64,000 nt of DNA from Teichococcus rhizosphaerae (GCF_002631185.1 NZ_PDNU01000012.1:62001-126000); one strand, 5' to 3'; positions 27,227-36,564 are shown, counted from the first letter of the stretch. The notes: generated by a model not told the origin, from the letters alone. Translations and numbers: made by a program.

Positions 27227-27538
27227 TCAGGCCTTGGCGGCCTTGCGCTTGTTCTTCTTCATCGCCGTGAAGGCGGCGTCGCGCAGCGCGGGGGAGGGCT
27301 TGAAGCGCACCGTGGCGCCGGCCTTCACCGCCACCTTCTCGCCCGTGCGCGGGTTCATCGCGGTGCGCTTCGGGGTTTCGCGCACGATGAAGGCGCCGAA
27401 ATCGGGAATCGTGAAACGGCCGTTCTTCACGATCTCGCTCTTCATCGCTTCGATGATGTCGCCGGCCAGGGCATTCGCGCCCACGCCGGTGATCTCGATC
27501 GAATTCTGGATGGTATCGGCCAGAAACTTCTTCGACAT
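27227..27538 (-). CDS. HU/IHF-family DNA-binding protein
   Basis: A 103-residue histone-like protein. It begins MSKKFLADTIQNSIEITGVG and carries the family core GRFTIPDFGAFIVRETPKR, TAMNPRTGEKVAVKAGATVR and FKPSPALRDAA, then a Lys-rich tail (KKNKRKAAKA). The DNA-inserting arm with N-P-R-T-G is intact. The tail is longer and more basic than in E. coli HU. An AAAGGG about 6 bases upstream supports this start. It stands alone, convergent with gntR and divergent from the dihydroxyacetone kinase gene. Confidence 0.9.
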   Translation of the reverse strand: MSKKFLADTIQNSIEITGVGANALAGDIIEAMKSEIVKNGRFTIPDFGAFIVRETPKRTAMNPRTGEKVAVKAGATVRFKPSPALRDAAFTAMKKNKRKAAKA

Positions 27539-27683
27539 TGGCTGCCCTTTCGCGGAAGGACCCACCCAAAGCACAGGCGGCGCCCGGCGTGAAGTCCTCA
27601 TTGTGGCTGTTCCACAAAGAAACCGTCTTGATGGCGGTGCCGGCGCCGCCCAACCTTCGCCGCGCATGGAGGAGGGCCGCCCG

Positions 27684-29366
27684 ATGAGGAAACTGATCAA
27701 CGATCCGCGCCGCGTCGTGCGCGAGATGCTGGAGGGGCTGGTCGCGCTCTGTCCCGGGCAGGCGCTGCTGGCCGAGGCGGACGTGGTGGTGCGGGCCGTC
27801 CGCGCCGCGCCCGGCGCGCGTCCCGTGGCGGTGCTCTCGGGCGGCGGCGCCGGGCATGAGCCGGCCCATGCGGGCTATGTCGGGCCCGGCCTCCTGGATG
27901 CGGCGGTGACGGGCGATGTCTTCACCTCGCCCAGCACGGATGCGGTGCTGGCGGCGCTGCGCGCCGTGGCGGGGCCGGCGGGCGCGCTGCTGGTGGTCAA
28001 GAACTACACGGGCGACCGGCTGAACTTCGGCCTCGCCGCCGAGCTGGCGCGCGCTGAGGGCATTCCCGCCGAGATCGTCGTGGTGGCCGACGATGTCGCG
28101 CTCAGCGAAACCGTTCCGCCGGAGCGGCGGCGCGGCATCGCCGGCACGGTGCTGGTGCACAAGGTGGCCGGCGCCGCCGCGGCGCGGGGCCTGCCGCTGG
28201 CGGAGGTGGCGGCGGAGGCGCGGGCGGCGACCTCCGCCCTGGGCTCGATGGGTGTGGCGCTCGGCGCCTGCACCGTGCCCGCCGCCGGCCGCCCCGGCTT
28301 CGTGCTGGAGGAGGGCGCGGTGGAGCTCGGCCTCGGCATCCATGGCGAGCAGGGCGTCAGCCGCGAGACGCTGCGGCCGGCCGACGCGCTGGTGGAGACG
28401 ATGCTGGAGCGGATCCTGGCCGATCTCGGCCTGGGGCGGGGCGCGCGGGTGGCGCTGCTGGTCAACGGCCTCGGCGGCACGCCGCCGATGGAGCTGGCGA
28501 TCGTCGCCCGCGCCGCGCTGGCGGGGCTGCGCGCGCGCGGCCTCGTGGTGGAGCGCGCCTGGTGCGGCAACCATCTCACTGCCATCGAGATGCCGGGCTG
28601 CTCCCTTTCCGTCATGGCGGTGGACGATGCGCGGCTGGCGCTGCTCGATGCTCCGGCCAACGCCCCGGCCTGGACGGGCGATGGCCGCATCGGCCCGCCC
28701 GTCATCCTGCCCGCGCCGCCGCCCGCGGCCAGTGCGCCACCCGCCGCGCCCGGCCCGCTGGCGCCGGCGATCGCCGCGGCCATCGGCCGCGTCGCGGCGG
28801 CGCTGGAGGCGGCCGAGGACAGCCTGACGGAGCTGGACAGCGCGGCCGGCGACGGCGACCTCGGCATCAGCATGGCACGGGGCGCGGCGGCGCTGCGCGC
28901 CCTGCCGGACGGAGCCCATGCCAATCCCGCCGACGCGCTGGCCGGGGCGGGTCAGGCGCTGCGCCGCGCCATCGCCGGGAGCTCCGGGCCGTTCTACGCG
29001 GTGGGGCTGCTGCGGGCCTCGCGCCTCCTGGAAGGCCGGCCCAGCCCGGAGGCCGCCGAATGGGCCGCGGCCTTCCGCGCGGCGGTCGATGCCGTGGGCG
29101 AGCTGGGCGGCGCGCGGGCAGGGGACCGCACCATGCTGGATGCGCTGCTGCCGGCGGCCGAGGCCTTCGAGCGGTCGGCGGGGCAGGGCCTCGCCCAAGC
29201 CTGGGCCGCCGCGCTGGAGGCGGGCGAGGCGGGCCTGCGCGCCACGCGGGAGATGGCGCCGCGCCTTGGCCGCGCCTCCTATCTCGGCGCCCGGGCGGTG
29301 GGCACGCCCGATGCCGGCGCGGCGGCGGCGATGGTGTGGATGCGCGCCCTGGCGCGCCGGGACTGA
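27684..29366 (+). CDS. dhaKL: Dihydroxyacetone kinase, one-chain DhaK-DhaL type
   Basis: A 560-residue ATP-dependent kinase. The DhaK half (about 1-330) has VLSGGGAGHEPAHAGYVGPG, VVKNYTGDRLNFGLA, and GLGIHGEQG with the His that binds substrate covalently. A Pro-Ala linker (about 350-370) joins the DhaL half with DSAAGDGDLGISMARGA (Asp ligands for Mg-ATP) and GSSGPFYAVGLL. It phosphorylates dihydroxyacetone to the glycolytic triose phosphate. ATGGAGGAGGG (27666-27676) is a strong ribosome-binding site. GDGDLG has Leu where many family members have His or Thr. GlpK and GlpD in this window act in the same area of metabolism. Confidence 0.92.
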   Translation: MRKLINDPRRVVREMLEGLVALCPGQALLAEADVVVRAVRAAPGARPVAVLSGGGAGHEPAHAGYVGPGLLDAAVTGDVFTSPSTDAVLAALRAVAGPAGALLVVKNYTGDRLNFGLAAELARAEGIPAEIVVVADDVALSETVPPERRRGIAGTVLVHKVAGAAAARGLPLAEVAAEARAATSALGSMGVALGACTVPAAGRPGFVLEEGAVELGLGIHGEQGVSRETLRPADALVETMLERILADLGLGRGARVALLVNGLGGTPPMELAIVARAALAGLRARGLVVERAWCGNHLTAIEMPGCSLSVMAVDDARLALLDAPANAPAWTGDGRIGPPVILPAPPPAASAPPAAPGPLAPAIAAAIGRVAAALEAAEDSLTELDSAAGDGDLGISMARGAAALRALPDGAHANPADALAGAGQALRRAIAGSSGPFYAVGLLRASRLLEGRPSPEAAEWAAAFRAAVDAVGELGGARAGDRTMLDALLPAAEAFERSAGQGLAQAWAAALEAGEAGLRATREMAPRLGRASYLGARAVGTPDAGAAAAMVWMRALARRD

Positions 29367-29544
29367 CCGGCGCGGCGGCGCGCGCCTTGCGCCGGGCGTG
29401 TTAAGCCGAACCTCCGGGTCAACCGGCACGCCCGCGCGCCGTTATGGTGAAGGGGGCGCGCCGGGCCGTTCTTTCCCGGTCCGCCCCCTCGGTCCGTCCC
29501 ACCGATCCGCCGGGCCAGCAGCCTTGTTTCCGGAGCGCCGCATC

Positions 29545-30294
29545 GTGCCAATCCAGCCTTGTCCGGTCAGCCGTCCCGCCTGGCCGCCCGCCATGTTCCT
29601 TTCCCTGGTCCTGACCCTTCCCGGCCTGCCCGCGCTGGCGCAGGAGGCGGAAACGGCGAACGCGCCGCCGGCGGAACGCGAGACGCTTGCCAAGGGCACC
29701 ACCTTCCGCCTGCTCGGGCAGGACGTGAAGGGGGCCACCGGCATCGTCGTCGGCCAGATGGTGAACGTGCTGGTGGACGAGGCGGGCCGGCCGCGCGCCG
29801 CCGTGCTGGACTATGGCGGCTTCCTGGGCGTGGGGCGGCGGCGCATCGCGGTGTCCTGGTCGGTGCTGCGCTTCACGGCGGGCGGCATCCACCTTTCGCT
29901 GAACCGCGATCAGCTGCGCAACTTCCCCGAATACAAGGAAGGGGAGGCGGTGCAGATGGCCCTGCCGCCCGCCGCCCCGGTCGCGGTGCCTCCCCCCGCC
30001 GCGCCACCGGCCGAGGCGGAAGCGCCCGCTCCGGCACCAGCCCCCGCACCAGCCCCCGCACCATCTCAGGCACCGGCCCCGGAGCCCGCCTTGGAAGCCG
30101 CCCCGCCGGCGGCTCAGCAGCCGGCGCCTGTTCCCGAGCCAGCGCCAGCGCCAGCGCCAGCGCCGGCGCCGCAGCCCGGCGGAGCGCAGGAGCGCGGCGA
30201 GGCGCGGGAGCCTGCCCCTGCCCCTGCCCCTGCCCCTGCCCCTGCCCCTGCCCCTGCCCCTGCCGCGCCGCCCGGCACCGGCAGGGCGGAATAG
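29545..30294 (+). CDS. Secreted PRC-barrel protein with Ala-Pro-rich tail
   Basis: A 249-residue protein with a GTG start, CGGAG 9 bases upstream, and an N-terminal signal-like segment ending PALAQEAE (about residue 33). Residues about 45-120 form a PRC-barrel-like domain (FRLLGQDVKGATGIVVGQMV, VLDYGGFLGVGRRRIAVSW). The rest is low-complexity Ala-Pro (about 130-249), encoded by hexanucleotide repeats. PRC barrels occur in ribosome and photosynthetic proteins and in many small periplasmic proteins of unknown role. The tail might span the periplasm or the cell wall. The next gene starts 6 bases later. Confidence 0.75.
   Translation: MPIQPCPVSRPAWPPAMFLSLVLTLPGLPALAQEAETANAPPAERETLAKGTTFRLLGQDVKGATGIVVGQMVNVLVDEAGRPRAAVLDYGGFLGVGRRRIAVSWSVLRFTAGGIHLSLNRDQLRNFPEYKEGEAVQMALPPAAPVAVPPPAAPPAEAEAPAPAPAPAPAPAPSQAPAPEPALEAAPPAAQQPAPVPEPAPAPAPAPAPQPGGAQERGEAREPAPAPAPAPAPAPAPAPAAPPGTGRAE
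30211..30264 (+). repeat. Hexanucleotide tandem repeat CCTGCC x9
   Basis: Nine perfect head-to-tail copies of CCTGCC, coding for Pro-Ala repeats near the C-terminus of the PRC-barrel protein. Because the unit is 6 bases, gain or loss of copies would change tail length without shifting the frame. Less regular related runs lie at about 30035-30065 and 30140-30175. Confidence 0.95.
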
Positions 30295-30300
30295 CCCCGC

Positions 30301-31512
30301 ATGGCTGCCGAACGCAGCAGGCGCGGCCTGGACTGGCTGAACTTCTTCGTCGCGGACGTGCAAACAGGCTTCGGCCCCTTTGTGGCCGTCTACCTGACGA
30401 CGCAGGCCTGGACCGAGGTACAGATCGGCTTCGCCCTCAGCCTGGGCACGCTCACGGCCATGATCAGCCAGGTGCCGGCGGGCGCCCTGGTGGATGCCGT
30501 GCGCGACAAGCGGCGCACCGCCATGCTGGCGCTGCTGGCCATCGCCATGGCCGCCATCCTGCTGGCGGCCTTGCCCTCCACCCTGCCCGTGCTGCTCTCG
30601 GAGGTGCTGCACGGCTTCGCCAGCTGCGTGCTGACGCCCTCCATCGCCGCCATCAGCCTGGCGCTGGTGGGCCGCGCGCGGCTGGGCGAGCGGCTCGGGC
30701 GCAACACGCGCTTCGCCGCGTTGGGCGGCGCCATCGCCGCGGGCGTGATGGGGCTGGTCGGCACCTACCTTTCTCCGGCCGCGGTGTTCTGGCTGACCGC
30801 GGCGCTGACGGTGCCGAGCCTGATCTGCCTCTCCAGCATCCGCCCCGACGATCTCTCCAGGCAGGTGGCGGCGGCGCGGGCCGAGCAGCAGGCGAAGGGG
30901 CGGGGGCTCGTGGATCTGCTGAAGGACCGCGGCATCCTGGTCTTCGCCGCCTGCTGCGCGCTGTTCACCCTGTCCAACGCGGCGATGCTGCCGCTGGCGG
31001 GCACGGCCGTCACGCGCCAGTCCGGCGACGAGGCGAGCCTGATCATCGCCGCCTCCATCGTGGTGCCCCAACTGGTGGTGGTGGCCATCTCGCCATCCGT
31101 CGGCTGGCTGGCGGAGGCGCGCGGCAGGCGGCTGGTGCTGCTGGCGGGCTTCAGCATGCTGCCGCTGCGCGGCGCGCTGCTGGCGCTGGTGGATGCCCCG
31201 ATCGGGCTGGTCTTCGTGCAGGCGCTGGACGGCATCAGCGCCGCGACGCTGAACGTGATGCTGCCGCTGATCGCCGCCGACCTGACGCGCGGCACCAACC
31301 GCTTCAATCTCTGCATGGGCCTCTTCGGCCTGGCGGTGGGGATCGGCGGCACCATCAGCACCAGCCTGGCCGGCGCCGTGGCAAGCTGGATCAGCCCCGG
31401 CGTCGCCTTTGCCATGCTGGGCGTGATCGGCCTCCTGAACGTGCTGCTGGTGTGGCTGGCAATGCCCGAGACGCGGGAGGAGCTTCCCGAGGGCGCCGTT
31501 TCCCCCGCCTGA
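30301..31512 (+). CDS. Major facilitator superfamily transporter
   Basis: A 403-residue membrane protein with about 11 or 12 hydrophobic segments. The loop between helices 2 and 3 reads GALVDAVRDKRRTAML, a version of the MFS motif A (G-x-x-x-D-x-x-x-x-R-R). The N-terminus NFFVADVQTGFGPFVAVYL is typical of a subgroup seen in alphaproteobacteria. The substrate is unknown; an exporter is likely by family. It follows the PRC-barrel gene by 6 bases and ends before a strong hairpin. Confidence 0.88.
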   Translation: MAAERSRRGLDWLNFFVADVQTGFGPFVAVYLTTQAWTEVQIGFALSLGTLTAMISQVPAGALVDAVRDKRRTAMLALLAIAMAAILLAALPSTLPVLLSEVLHGFASCVLTPSIAAISLALVGRARLGERLGRNTRFAALGGAIAAGVMGLVGTYLSPAAVFWLTAALTVPSLICLSSIRPDDLSRQVAAARAEQQAKGRGLVDLLKDRGILVFAACCALFTLSNAAMLPLAGTAVTRQSGDEASLIIAASIVVPQLVVVAISPSVGWLAEARGRRLVLLAGFSMLPLRGALLALVDAPIGLVFVQALDGISAATLNVMLPLIAADLTRGTNRFNLCMGLFGLAVGIGGTISTSLAGAVASWISPGVAFAMLGVIGLLNVLLVWLAMPETREELPEGAVSPA

Positions 31513-31532
31513 ACGGGCGGCGGGCACGGAAA

Positions 31533-31559
31533 GGCCGGGAGGGAAAAACCCTCCCGGCC
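31533..31559. terminator. Perfect hairpin terminator between convergent genes
   Basis: GGCCGGGAGGG and CCCTCCCGGCC form a perfect 11-bp stem around an AAAAA loop, 20 bases past the MFS stop and 6 bases before the end of the convergent small gene. Without a T-tract it is best read as a bidirectional, GC-rich terminator. Confidence 0.75.
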
Positions 31560-31565
31560 GCTCCG

Positions 31566-31730
31566 CTACTTCTCCTTCTGGTTCTTCAGAAGGTTTCCCA
31601 CCTCGCCCGCGCCATGGTTCTTGCTGCCCGGCCGCGTCGTCTCGGCATCCTTGGTCTCGTTGCCGGTCAGCATGCTGGTCATCTCGCCGATCTTCGGCGC
31701 CGCGTCGGTCTTCTTGTCCTGCTCGGCCAT
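31566..31730 (-). CDS. Small hydrophilic protein of unknown function
   Basis: A 54-residue protein starting MAEQDKKTDAAPKIGEMTSM and ending VGNLLKNQKEK. It is preceded by AAAGGAGG at ideal distance, which is the main evidence that it is real. It has no Cys and is rich in Lys, Glu, Thr and Gly, suggesting a soluble and perhaps disordered protein. I do not recognise a family. It lies between a terminator and a long gene-poor region, so it is a stand-alone transcription unit. Confidence 0.6.
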   Translation of the reverse strand: MAEQDKKTDAAPKIGEMTSMLTGNETKDAETTRPGSKNHGAGEVGNLLKNQKEK

Positions 31731-32184
31731 GCGGGCCTCCTTTGCCAAGGGGTTGCGGAAGGAGAACCCGCGCGGCGGCTGGCCGGTTGCGGGCCGGAAA
31801 GCCAGGCCCTGACCCGGGCCTTGCTGCCCAGGCACCATTGTTGCCTACGGGAACAGGCTGACGCCGCAGCTTCCGCCATGCCGCCTGAGGGGAAGCGCTC
31901 AATAACGCAATTTCTGCCGTTGAATAACTTGAAAAAACGATCCTCATGTGTTGAATATGGGGGCGTCACCGGGCGGACTGGCCGCCCCGCGGGGATTTGA
32001 CCCATGCAGCTTGCACCGCGTCACCAAACGCTAAAGCGCCCATCCTTCTCCGTTCTCGCCTGTGGCGAGCGGGCCGGGGCGCGCCGAATGCGCCGCTGTT
32101 GTCGCTGAACACGGCGGCACGGCCCGTTCCACCCGCTTCCACAGATGCATCGGGCGCCGCCGCCGCGCGGCGCGGAGAACACCC
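31731..32184. other. Gene-poor region with an AT-rich island
   Basis: About 450 bases without a supported gene. The segment about 31,898-31,960 is unusually AT-rich for this replicon. It contains TTGAAA (31929-31934) and, 17 bases later, TGAATA (31952-31957), which could be a promoter reading to the right. The remainder is GC-rich and featureless to my reading. Confidence 0.4.
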
Positions 32185-32442
32185 ATGATCACTTCCCGTC
32201 CCGTCGACATCGCCGGCCGCTTCGTCGGCGTCGCCGTTTCTGGTCTCGATGGCTGGCACTTCAGGGCCGTCGATCCGCAGCTGGACGACATCGACGGTGC
32301 CCGCTTCAGCAGCCCGGCCGAGGCGGCCCGCGTCGCGCGCCTGCTGCTGGAGCGCGACCGTGGCGGCCATCGCCCGGCCGGCTCGCCGGCCACCGCGCCT
32401 GGCGCCGGCCCGCGGAAGGCCACGCCGCGCCCGGCTTGCTGA
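32185..32442 (+). CDS. Small protein of unknown function
   Basis: An 85-residue protein. The first 60 residues (VDIAGRFVGVAVSGLDGWHF, RAVDPQLDDIDGARFSSPAE, AARVARLLLERDR) have a strand-rich then helical pattern; the tail is Ala-Pro-Gly rich. GGAG lies 7 bases upstream. I cannot name a family with certainty. It is the first gene after the AT-rich island and about 215 bases before the next gene. Confidence 0.55.
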   Translation: MITSRPVDIAGRFVGVAVSGLDGWHFRAVDPQLDDIDGARFSSPAEAARVARLLLERDRGGHRPAGSPATAPGAGPRKATPRPAC

Positions 32443-32658
32443 ACGCGCCGGGCGCGGCCGGCGGCCGGGCCCGGGGGCTGGGCTCGGGGGCTGGGCATCG
32501 CGCACGCTCCGGGCTACCTGCCACCGGGCACCGCCCCCTGGCGCACCGGCGCAGGCCGCGGCCTTGGGGCACGCCGGATGTCGCGCAGGGCCGCGGGCCG
32601 CTGCGCCGTTGAGCAGGACGCGGGGTGCCCTGGCACCCCCGCGCCCGGAGGACGAAGC

Positions 32659-33843
32659 ATGCGCCCCGCAACCCTGGCCATCCATGCCGCGGCACCCGCG
32701 CGCGAGATCGGCACGCCCGTCACGCCGCCGCTGGTCACCGCCACCAGCTTCCACACCGACCCCGACGCGATCGGCTTTTCCGCCAACGACCTCGGCGCGG
32801 AGGCGCCGCTGTTCTACACGCGCTGGGGCAACCCCACCGTGGCGCTGCTGGAGCAGCGCCTCGCGGCCCTTGAGGGCGGCGAGGCGGCGCTGGCCTTCGC
32901 CAGCGGCATGGCCGCCGCCGCCGGGCTGCTGCTGCACCGCCTCTCGCCCGGCAGCCACCTGCTGCTGGGCGATGTGTGCTATGCGGGCGTCGCCGAGTTC
33001 GCGCAGGAGACGCTGGCGCGCTACGGCGTGTCCGTCAGCACGGTGGACATGTCGGACCCTGGCGCCGTCGCCGCCGCCATGCGCCCCGAGACGCGGCTGC
33101 TGCATGTCGAGACGCCCGCCAATCCCATCCTGAAGCTGGCCGACATCACGGCGCTGGCCGGGATCGCCCATGCGGGCGGGGCGGAGCTTTCGGTGGATTC
33201 CACCCTGGCGACCCCGGTCGCCACGCGGCCGCTGGAGCTGGGCGCGGACTGGGTGGTGCATTCCCTCACCAAATACGCCTGCGGTCATGGCGACGCGCTG
33301 GGCGGCGCCGTCATCGGCCGCGCGGGCGGCATCGATGCGCTGCGCAAGGAGGCGGTGATCCATCTCGGTGGCGCCATCAGCCCCTTCGCCGCCTGGCTGA
33401 TCCTGCGCGGGCTGGAAACGCTGCCCGCCCGCATGGCGCTGCACGAGGCCAATGCCGGCGCGGTGGCCCGCTTCCTGGAAGGGCATCCGCGCATCCGCCG
33501 CGTCTACTGGCCGGGGCTGGAGAGCCACCCGCACCACGCCCTGGCGCGGCGGCAGATGCGCAACTTCTCCGGCATGGTCAGCTTCTCGGCCGATGGCGAC
33601 AAGGCGCTGGCCCGCCAGCTCGCCGCCCGACTGAAGGTCTGGACCTATGCCGTGTCGCTCGGCAAGGCGCAGAGCCTCGCCTTCCACATCCCGAGCGAGG
33701 ACGTGCTGCGCGCCTCCTTCCGGCTGGAGGGGAAGGCCGCGCAGGCCTACCGGGACTGGACGGGGGAGGGGACCTTCCGGCTCTCGGTGGGGCTGGAGGA
33801 CCCTCGGGACCTCATCGAGGATCTGGAGCGGGCGCTGGGCTGA
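32659..33843 (+). CDS. PLP-dependent Cys/Met metabolism enzyme (methionine gamma-lyase/cystathionine family)
   Basis: A 394-residue member of the transsulfuration enzyme family. It has YTRWGNPTVALLEQRLAALE near the N-terminus, ALAFASGMAAAAGLL, the substrate or PLP region VETPANPILKLADI, and the PLP-binding Lys in VVHSLTKYACGHGDALGG. It could be a gamma-synthase, gamma-lyase or sulfhydrylase; the motifs do not decide. CGGAGGAC (32646-32653) places the start. PLP could come from the pdxJ and pdxA products in this window. No methionine transporter or regulator sits beside it. Confidence 0.88.
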   Translation: MRPATLAIHAAAPAREIGTPVTPPLVTATSFHTDPDAIGFSANDLGAEAPLFYTRWGNPTVALLEQRLAALEGGEAALAFASGMAAAAGLLLHRLSPGSHLLLGDVCYAGVAEFAQETLARYGVSVSTVDMSDPGAVAAAMRPETRLLHVETPANPILKLADITALAGIAHAGGAELSVDSTLATPVATRPLELGADWVVHSLTKYACGHGDALGGAVIGRAGGIDALRKEAVIHLGGAISPFAAWLILRGLETLPARMALHEANAGAVARFLEGHPRIRRVYWPGLESHPHHALARRQMRNFSGMVSFSADGDKALARQLAARLKVWTYAVSLGKAQSLAFHIPSEDVLRASFRLEGKAAQAYRDWTGEGTFRLSVGLEDPRDLIEDLERALG

Positions 33844-33858
33844 GAACAGGAAAGGGCA

Positions 33859-33874
33859 GGGGAAGGAATTCCCC
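33859..33874. terminator. Short hairpin between convergent genes
   Basis: GGGGAA and TTCCCC form a perfect 6-bp stem with a GGAA loop, between the ends of the PLP enzyme and esterase genes. A CTTTTT run follows about 11 bases later on the plus strand, too far for a classic terminator. Confidence 0.35.
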
Positions 33875-33894
33875 CGCACCCCATCCTTTTTCTG

Positions 33895-34860
33895 TCAGTT
33901 CGACGTGGGGAAAGTTTCGCGCAGCGCGGCGACCAGCTCGCGGCGGGCGGCGTTCGCCTTGGTCAGCAGCGCCGTCTGGCCGATGAAGCCGTGCGGCACC
34001 CCGGCATAGACGGTCATGCCGTGCGGCACGCCGGCCTCGGCCAGGCGCCTGCCGAGGTTCACCGTGTCGTCCAGCAGCGGGTCCAGCGCGGCGGCCTGCA
34101 GCAGCAGCCGCGGCAGGCCCCGCAGCTCGGCATGCAGCGGCGCGGCGCCGGCATCCTCGCGCGACGCGGGGTCCGGCAGGTAGCGCGACCAGAACCACTC
34201 CAGCCTCTCGGTGGACAGGCCGAAGCGGCCATCGCCCCGGTCGCGGTGCGAGGGCGTGTCGTGCCGGGCCGAGAGCATGCCGTAGATGACGACGCCCAGG
34301 GCGGGCAGGGGCTCGCCTGCGTCGCGCAGCCGCAGCAGCGCGTTCAGCGCCAGGTTGCCGCCGGCGGAGTCGCCGCCCACCGCCAGCCGCGCGCCGTCGA
34401 TGCCGTGCGCGGCGCCGTTCTCCCGCAGCCAGCGCAGCGCTGCCAGCACCTGGTGGATGGCGGTGGGATAGGGGTGCTCCGGCGCCAGCGCGTAGTCCAG
34501 CCCGACCACCACCATGTCCGCCTCGTCGGCGATCTCGCGCTTCCAGCGGTCGAGCGAATCCAGGCTGCCCAAGGCGAAGCCGCCGCCATGGATGTGCAGG
34601 TAGACCGGGCGCGGCGCCGTGCCGCCACGCGGATGGTAGAGGCGCAGCCGCAGCGGCGGGGTGGCATTCTCCAGCACCACCTCCTCCAGCCGCTCCATCT
34701 GCGGCCCGCCCGCGTTGAGGAAGGCCTGGAAGGCCTGGGTGCTGGCCCGCGCCGCCTCGACCGGCTGCGTCAGCACGTCGCCGCTCGCCACCCCCGCCTC
34801 GCGGCAGCGGGCCTGGGCGGCGGCGACCTCGGCATCGGGCACAAGGCTGGTGGCGCTCAT
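33895..34860 (-). CDS. Alpha/beta hydrolase, hormone-sensitive-lipase-type esterase
   Basis: A 321-residue esterase. The oxyanion motif HIHGGGFALGSLDS, the nucleophile elbow AVGGDSAGGNLALN, the acid in AALDPLLDDT and the His in GVPHGFIG are all visible, the layout of the bacterial HSL (family IV) esterases. No signal peptide, so it is cytoplasmic. It would cleave short-chain esters or lactones. It is followed by no co-directional gene and lies 43 bases beyond the LysR gene stop, possibly co-transcribed with it. Confidence 0.9.
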   Translation of the reverse strand: MSATSLVPDAEVAAAQARCREAGVASGDVLTQPVEAARASTQAFQAFLNAGGPQMERLEEVVLENATPPLRLRLYHPRGGTAPRPVYLHIHGGGFALGSLDSLDRWKREIADEADMVVVGLDYALAPEHPYPTAIHQVLAALRWLRENGAAHGIDGARLAVGGDSAGGNLALNALLRLRDAGEPLPALGVVIYGMLSARHDTPSHRDRGDGRFGLSTERLEWFWSRYLPDPASREDAGAAPLHAELRGLPRLLLQAAALDPLLDDTVNLGRRLAEAGVPHGMTVYAGVPHGFIGQTALLTKANAARRELVAALRETFPTSN

Positions 34861-34903
34861 CGGGCTCTCCTCGCATCCGGGGCATTCGGCGCCCCCTTTC
34901 CGC

Positions 34904-35854
34904 TCAGCCTGCCGTGGATGCGCCCGGCTGGAAAGACGTGTCCCATGCGAAGGGCTCGCGGATGCGCGCGGCGAGATAGTCGAGCAGCCGGCGCGTCTTC
35001 AGCGGCAAGGCGGGCGTGGGCGGATAGACGAGCTGGATCACGTCCGGCACCGGCTCCCAGCCGGGGATCTCCACCCGCACCAGCGCTCCGCGCCGCAGCG
35101 CGTCGTGCAGCAGGAAGGTGGGCAGCACCACAAGCCCGATCCCCGCAATGGAGGCATCCAGCAGCGCCTCGCCGCTGTTGGCGGTGAGCCGGCCGCGCAG
35201 GATCAGCGAGCGCGGCTCGCCCTCCGCCTCCCCCGCGGGGGCGAAGCGCCAGAGATGCCCCACCGTGGAATTGGCGTAGCCGAGGCAGGAATGCCCGGAA
35301 AGATCGTCCAGCACCGCCGGCAGCCCGTGCCGCGCCGCGTAGTCCGGGCTGCAGCAGAGGGCCCGGCGGCTCAGCCCCAGCCGCCGGGCCCGCAGCGCCG
35401 AATCCGCCAGCCGCCCGATGCGCAGCGCCAGGTCGTAGCCGCCGCCGAGCAGGTCCACCTGCCGGTCATCGAGGTCGAGCGACACCTCGATGCGCGGATA
35501 CTCGGCCATGAAGGCGGCGACCAGCGGCCCGAGCTGCCGGCTGCCGAAGCTCAGCGGCGCGGCGAGCCGCAGCAGCCCCTGCAGGGCGCCGGATTGCGCC
35601 ATCACCGCATCGGCCACCGTGTCGAGCTGCGCCAGGACGGCGCGGGCGCGCTCAGCCAGCAGGGCACCCGCCTCGGTAGGCGAGACGTGGCGCGGCGCGC
35701 GGTGCAACAAAGGGGTGGCGAGCTGCGCTTCCAGCTGCGTCACCCGCTTGCTGACCACCGACTTGGCCAGGCCGAGCCGGGCCGCGGCGGCGGTGACCGA
35801 ACCGCTGTCCACCACCTGCACGAAGGTGGCGAGGGCATCCACATCAGGGCGCAT
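34904..35854 (-). CDS. LysR-family transcriptional regulator
   Basis: A 316-residue regulator. The N-terminal helix-turn-helix reads [20 protein letters not shown] then [20 protein letters not shown], and the effector domain follows ([20 protein letters not shown]). The start at 35854 leaves only about 5 residues before the HTH helices, as usual for the family. It is divergent from wrbA with 95 bases between, the standard place for a LysR target promoter, so it probably regulates wrbA and the dioxygenase, perhaps in response to quinones. Confidence 0.92.
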   Translation of the reverse strand: MRPDVDALATFVQVVDSGSVTAAAARLGLAKSVVSKRVTQLEAQLATPLLHRAPRHVSPTEAGALLAERARAVLAQLDTVADAVMAQSGALQGLLRLAAPLSFGSRQLGPLVAAFMAEYPRIEVSLDLDDRQVDLLGGGYDLALRIGRLADSALRARRLGLSRRALCCSPDYAARHGLPAVLDDLSGHSCLGYANSTVGHLWRFAPAGEAEGEPRSLILRGRLTANSGEALLDASIAGIGLVVLPTFLLHDALRRGALVRVEIPGWEPVPDVIQLVYPPTPALPLKTRRLLDYLAARIREPFAWDTSFQPGASTAG

Positions 35855-35949
35855 CGTTCGCGGATAGCGAACGGAGCGTTTCCCGGCAAGCCGTTGCCGT
35901 CCCGGCCGCGCGAACGCAACTTGGGGCCAACGCAAAGGAGCACCACGCG

Positions 35950-36564
35950 ATGAGCAAGATCCTGGTCCTGTACTACTCGACCTACGGCCACATCGAGACC
36001 CTGGCCGGCGCCATCGCCGAGGGCGCGCGGCAGGTGCCCGGCACCGAGGTGGTGGTCAAGCGCGTGCCCGAGACGGCGCCGATGGAGGTCGCCAAGGCCG
36101 CCCACTTCAAGCTGGACCAGGCGGCCCCCATCGCGACCGTGCAAGAGCTGCCGGAGTACGACGCCATCATCATCGGCACCCCCACCCGCTATGGCCGCAT
36201 GGCCTCGCAGATGGCGAGCTTCCTCGACCAGACGGGCGGGCTGTGGTTCCAGGACAAGCTGGTGGGCAAGGTGGGCTCGGTCTTCACCTCCACCGCCAGC
36301 CAGCATGGCGGGCAGGAGACGACCATCATCTCCACCATCGTCAACCTGATGCATTTCGGCATGACGATCGTGGGCCTGCCCTACAGCGAGAAGCGCCTGA
36401 CGGATGTCACCACCGTGAATGGCGGCACGCCCTACGGCGCCTCCACCATCGCCAATGGCGACGGCTCCCGCCAGCCCAGCGAGGCCGAGCTGGAGATGGC
36501 CAAGTTCCAGGGCCGCCACGTGGCCGAGGTGACGGGCGCTCTGGTGCGCGGCCGCGCCGGCTGA
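35950..36564 (+). CDS. wrbA: WrbA-type NAD(P)H:quinone oxidoreductase
   Basis: A 204-residue flavodoxin-like enzyme. FMN loop motifs are [39 protein letters not shown] and [14 protein letters not shown], all diagnostic of WrbA. It reduces quinones by two electrons and so avoids semiquinone radicals. AAAGGAG lies about 8 bases before the ATG. The neighbouring gene is an MhqO/MhqA-like dioxygenase, and the divergent gene is LysR, together a quinone or electrophile stress unit. Confidence 0.95.
   Translation: MSKILVLYYSTYGHIETLAGAIAEGARQVPGTEVVVKRVPETAPMEVAKAAHFKLDQAAPIATVQELPEYDAIIIGTPTRYGRMASQMASFLDQTGGLWFQDKLVGKVGSVFTSTASQHGGQETTIISTIVNLMHFGMTIVGLPYSEKRLTDVTTVNGGTPYGASTIANGDGSRQPSEAELEMAKFQGRHVAEVTGALVRGRAG

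Noticed and set aside
31997-32188. A 63-codon open frame before the 85-residue protein
   Set aside because: TTG start without a ribosome-binding site, no domain and low-complexity content.
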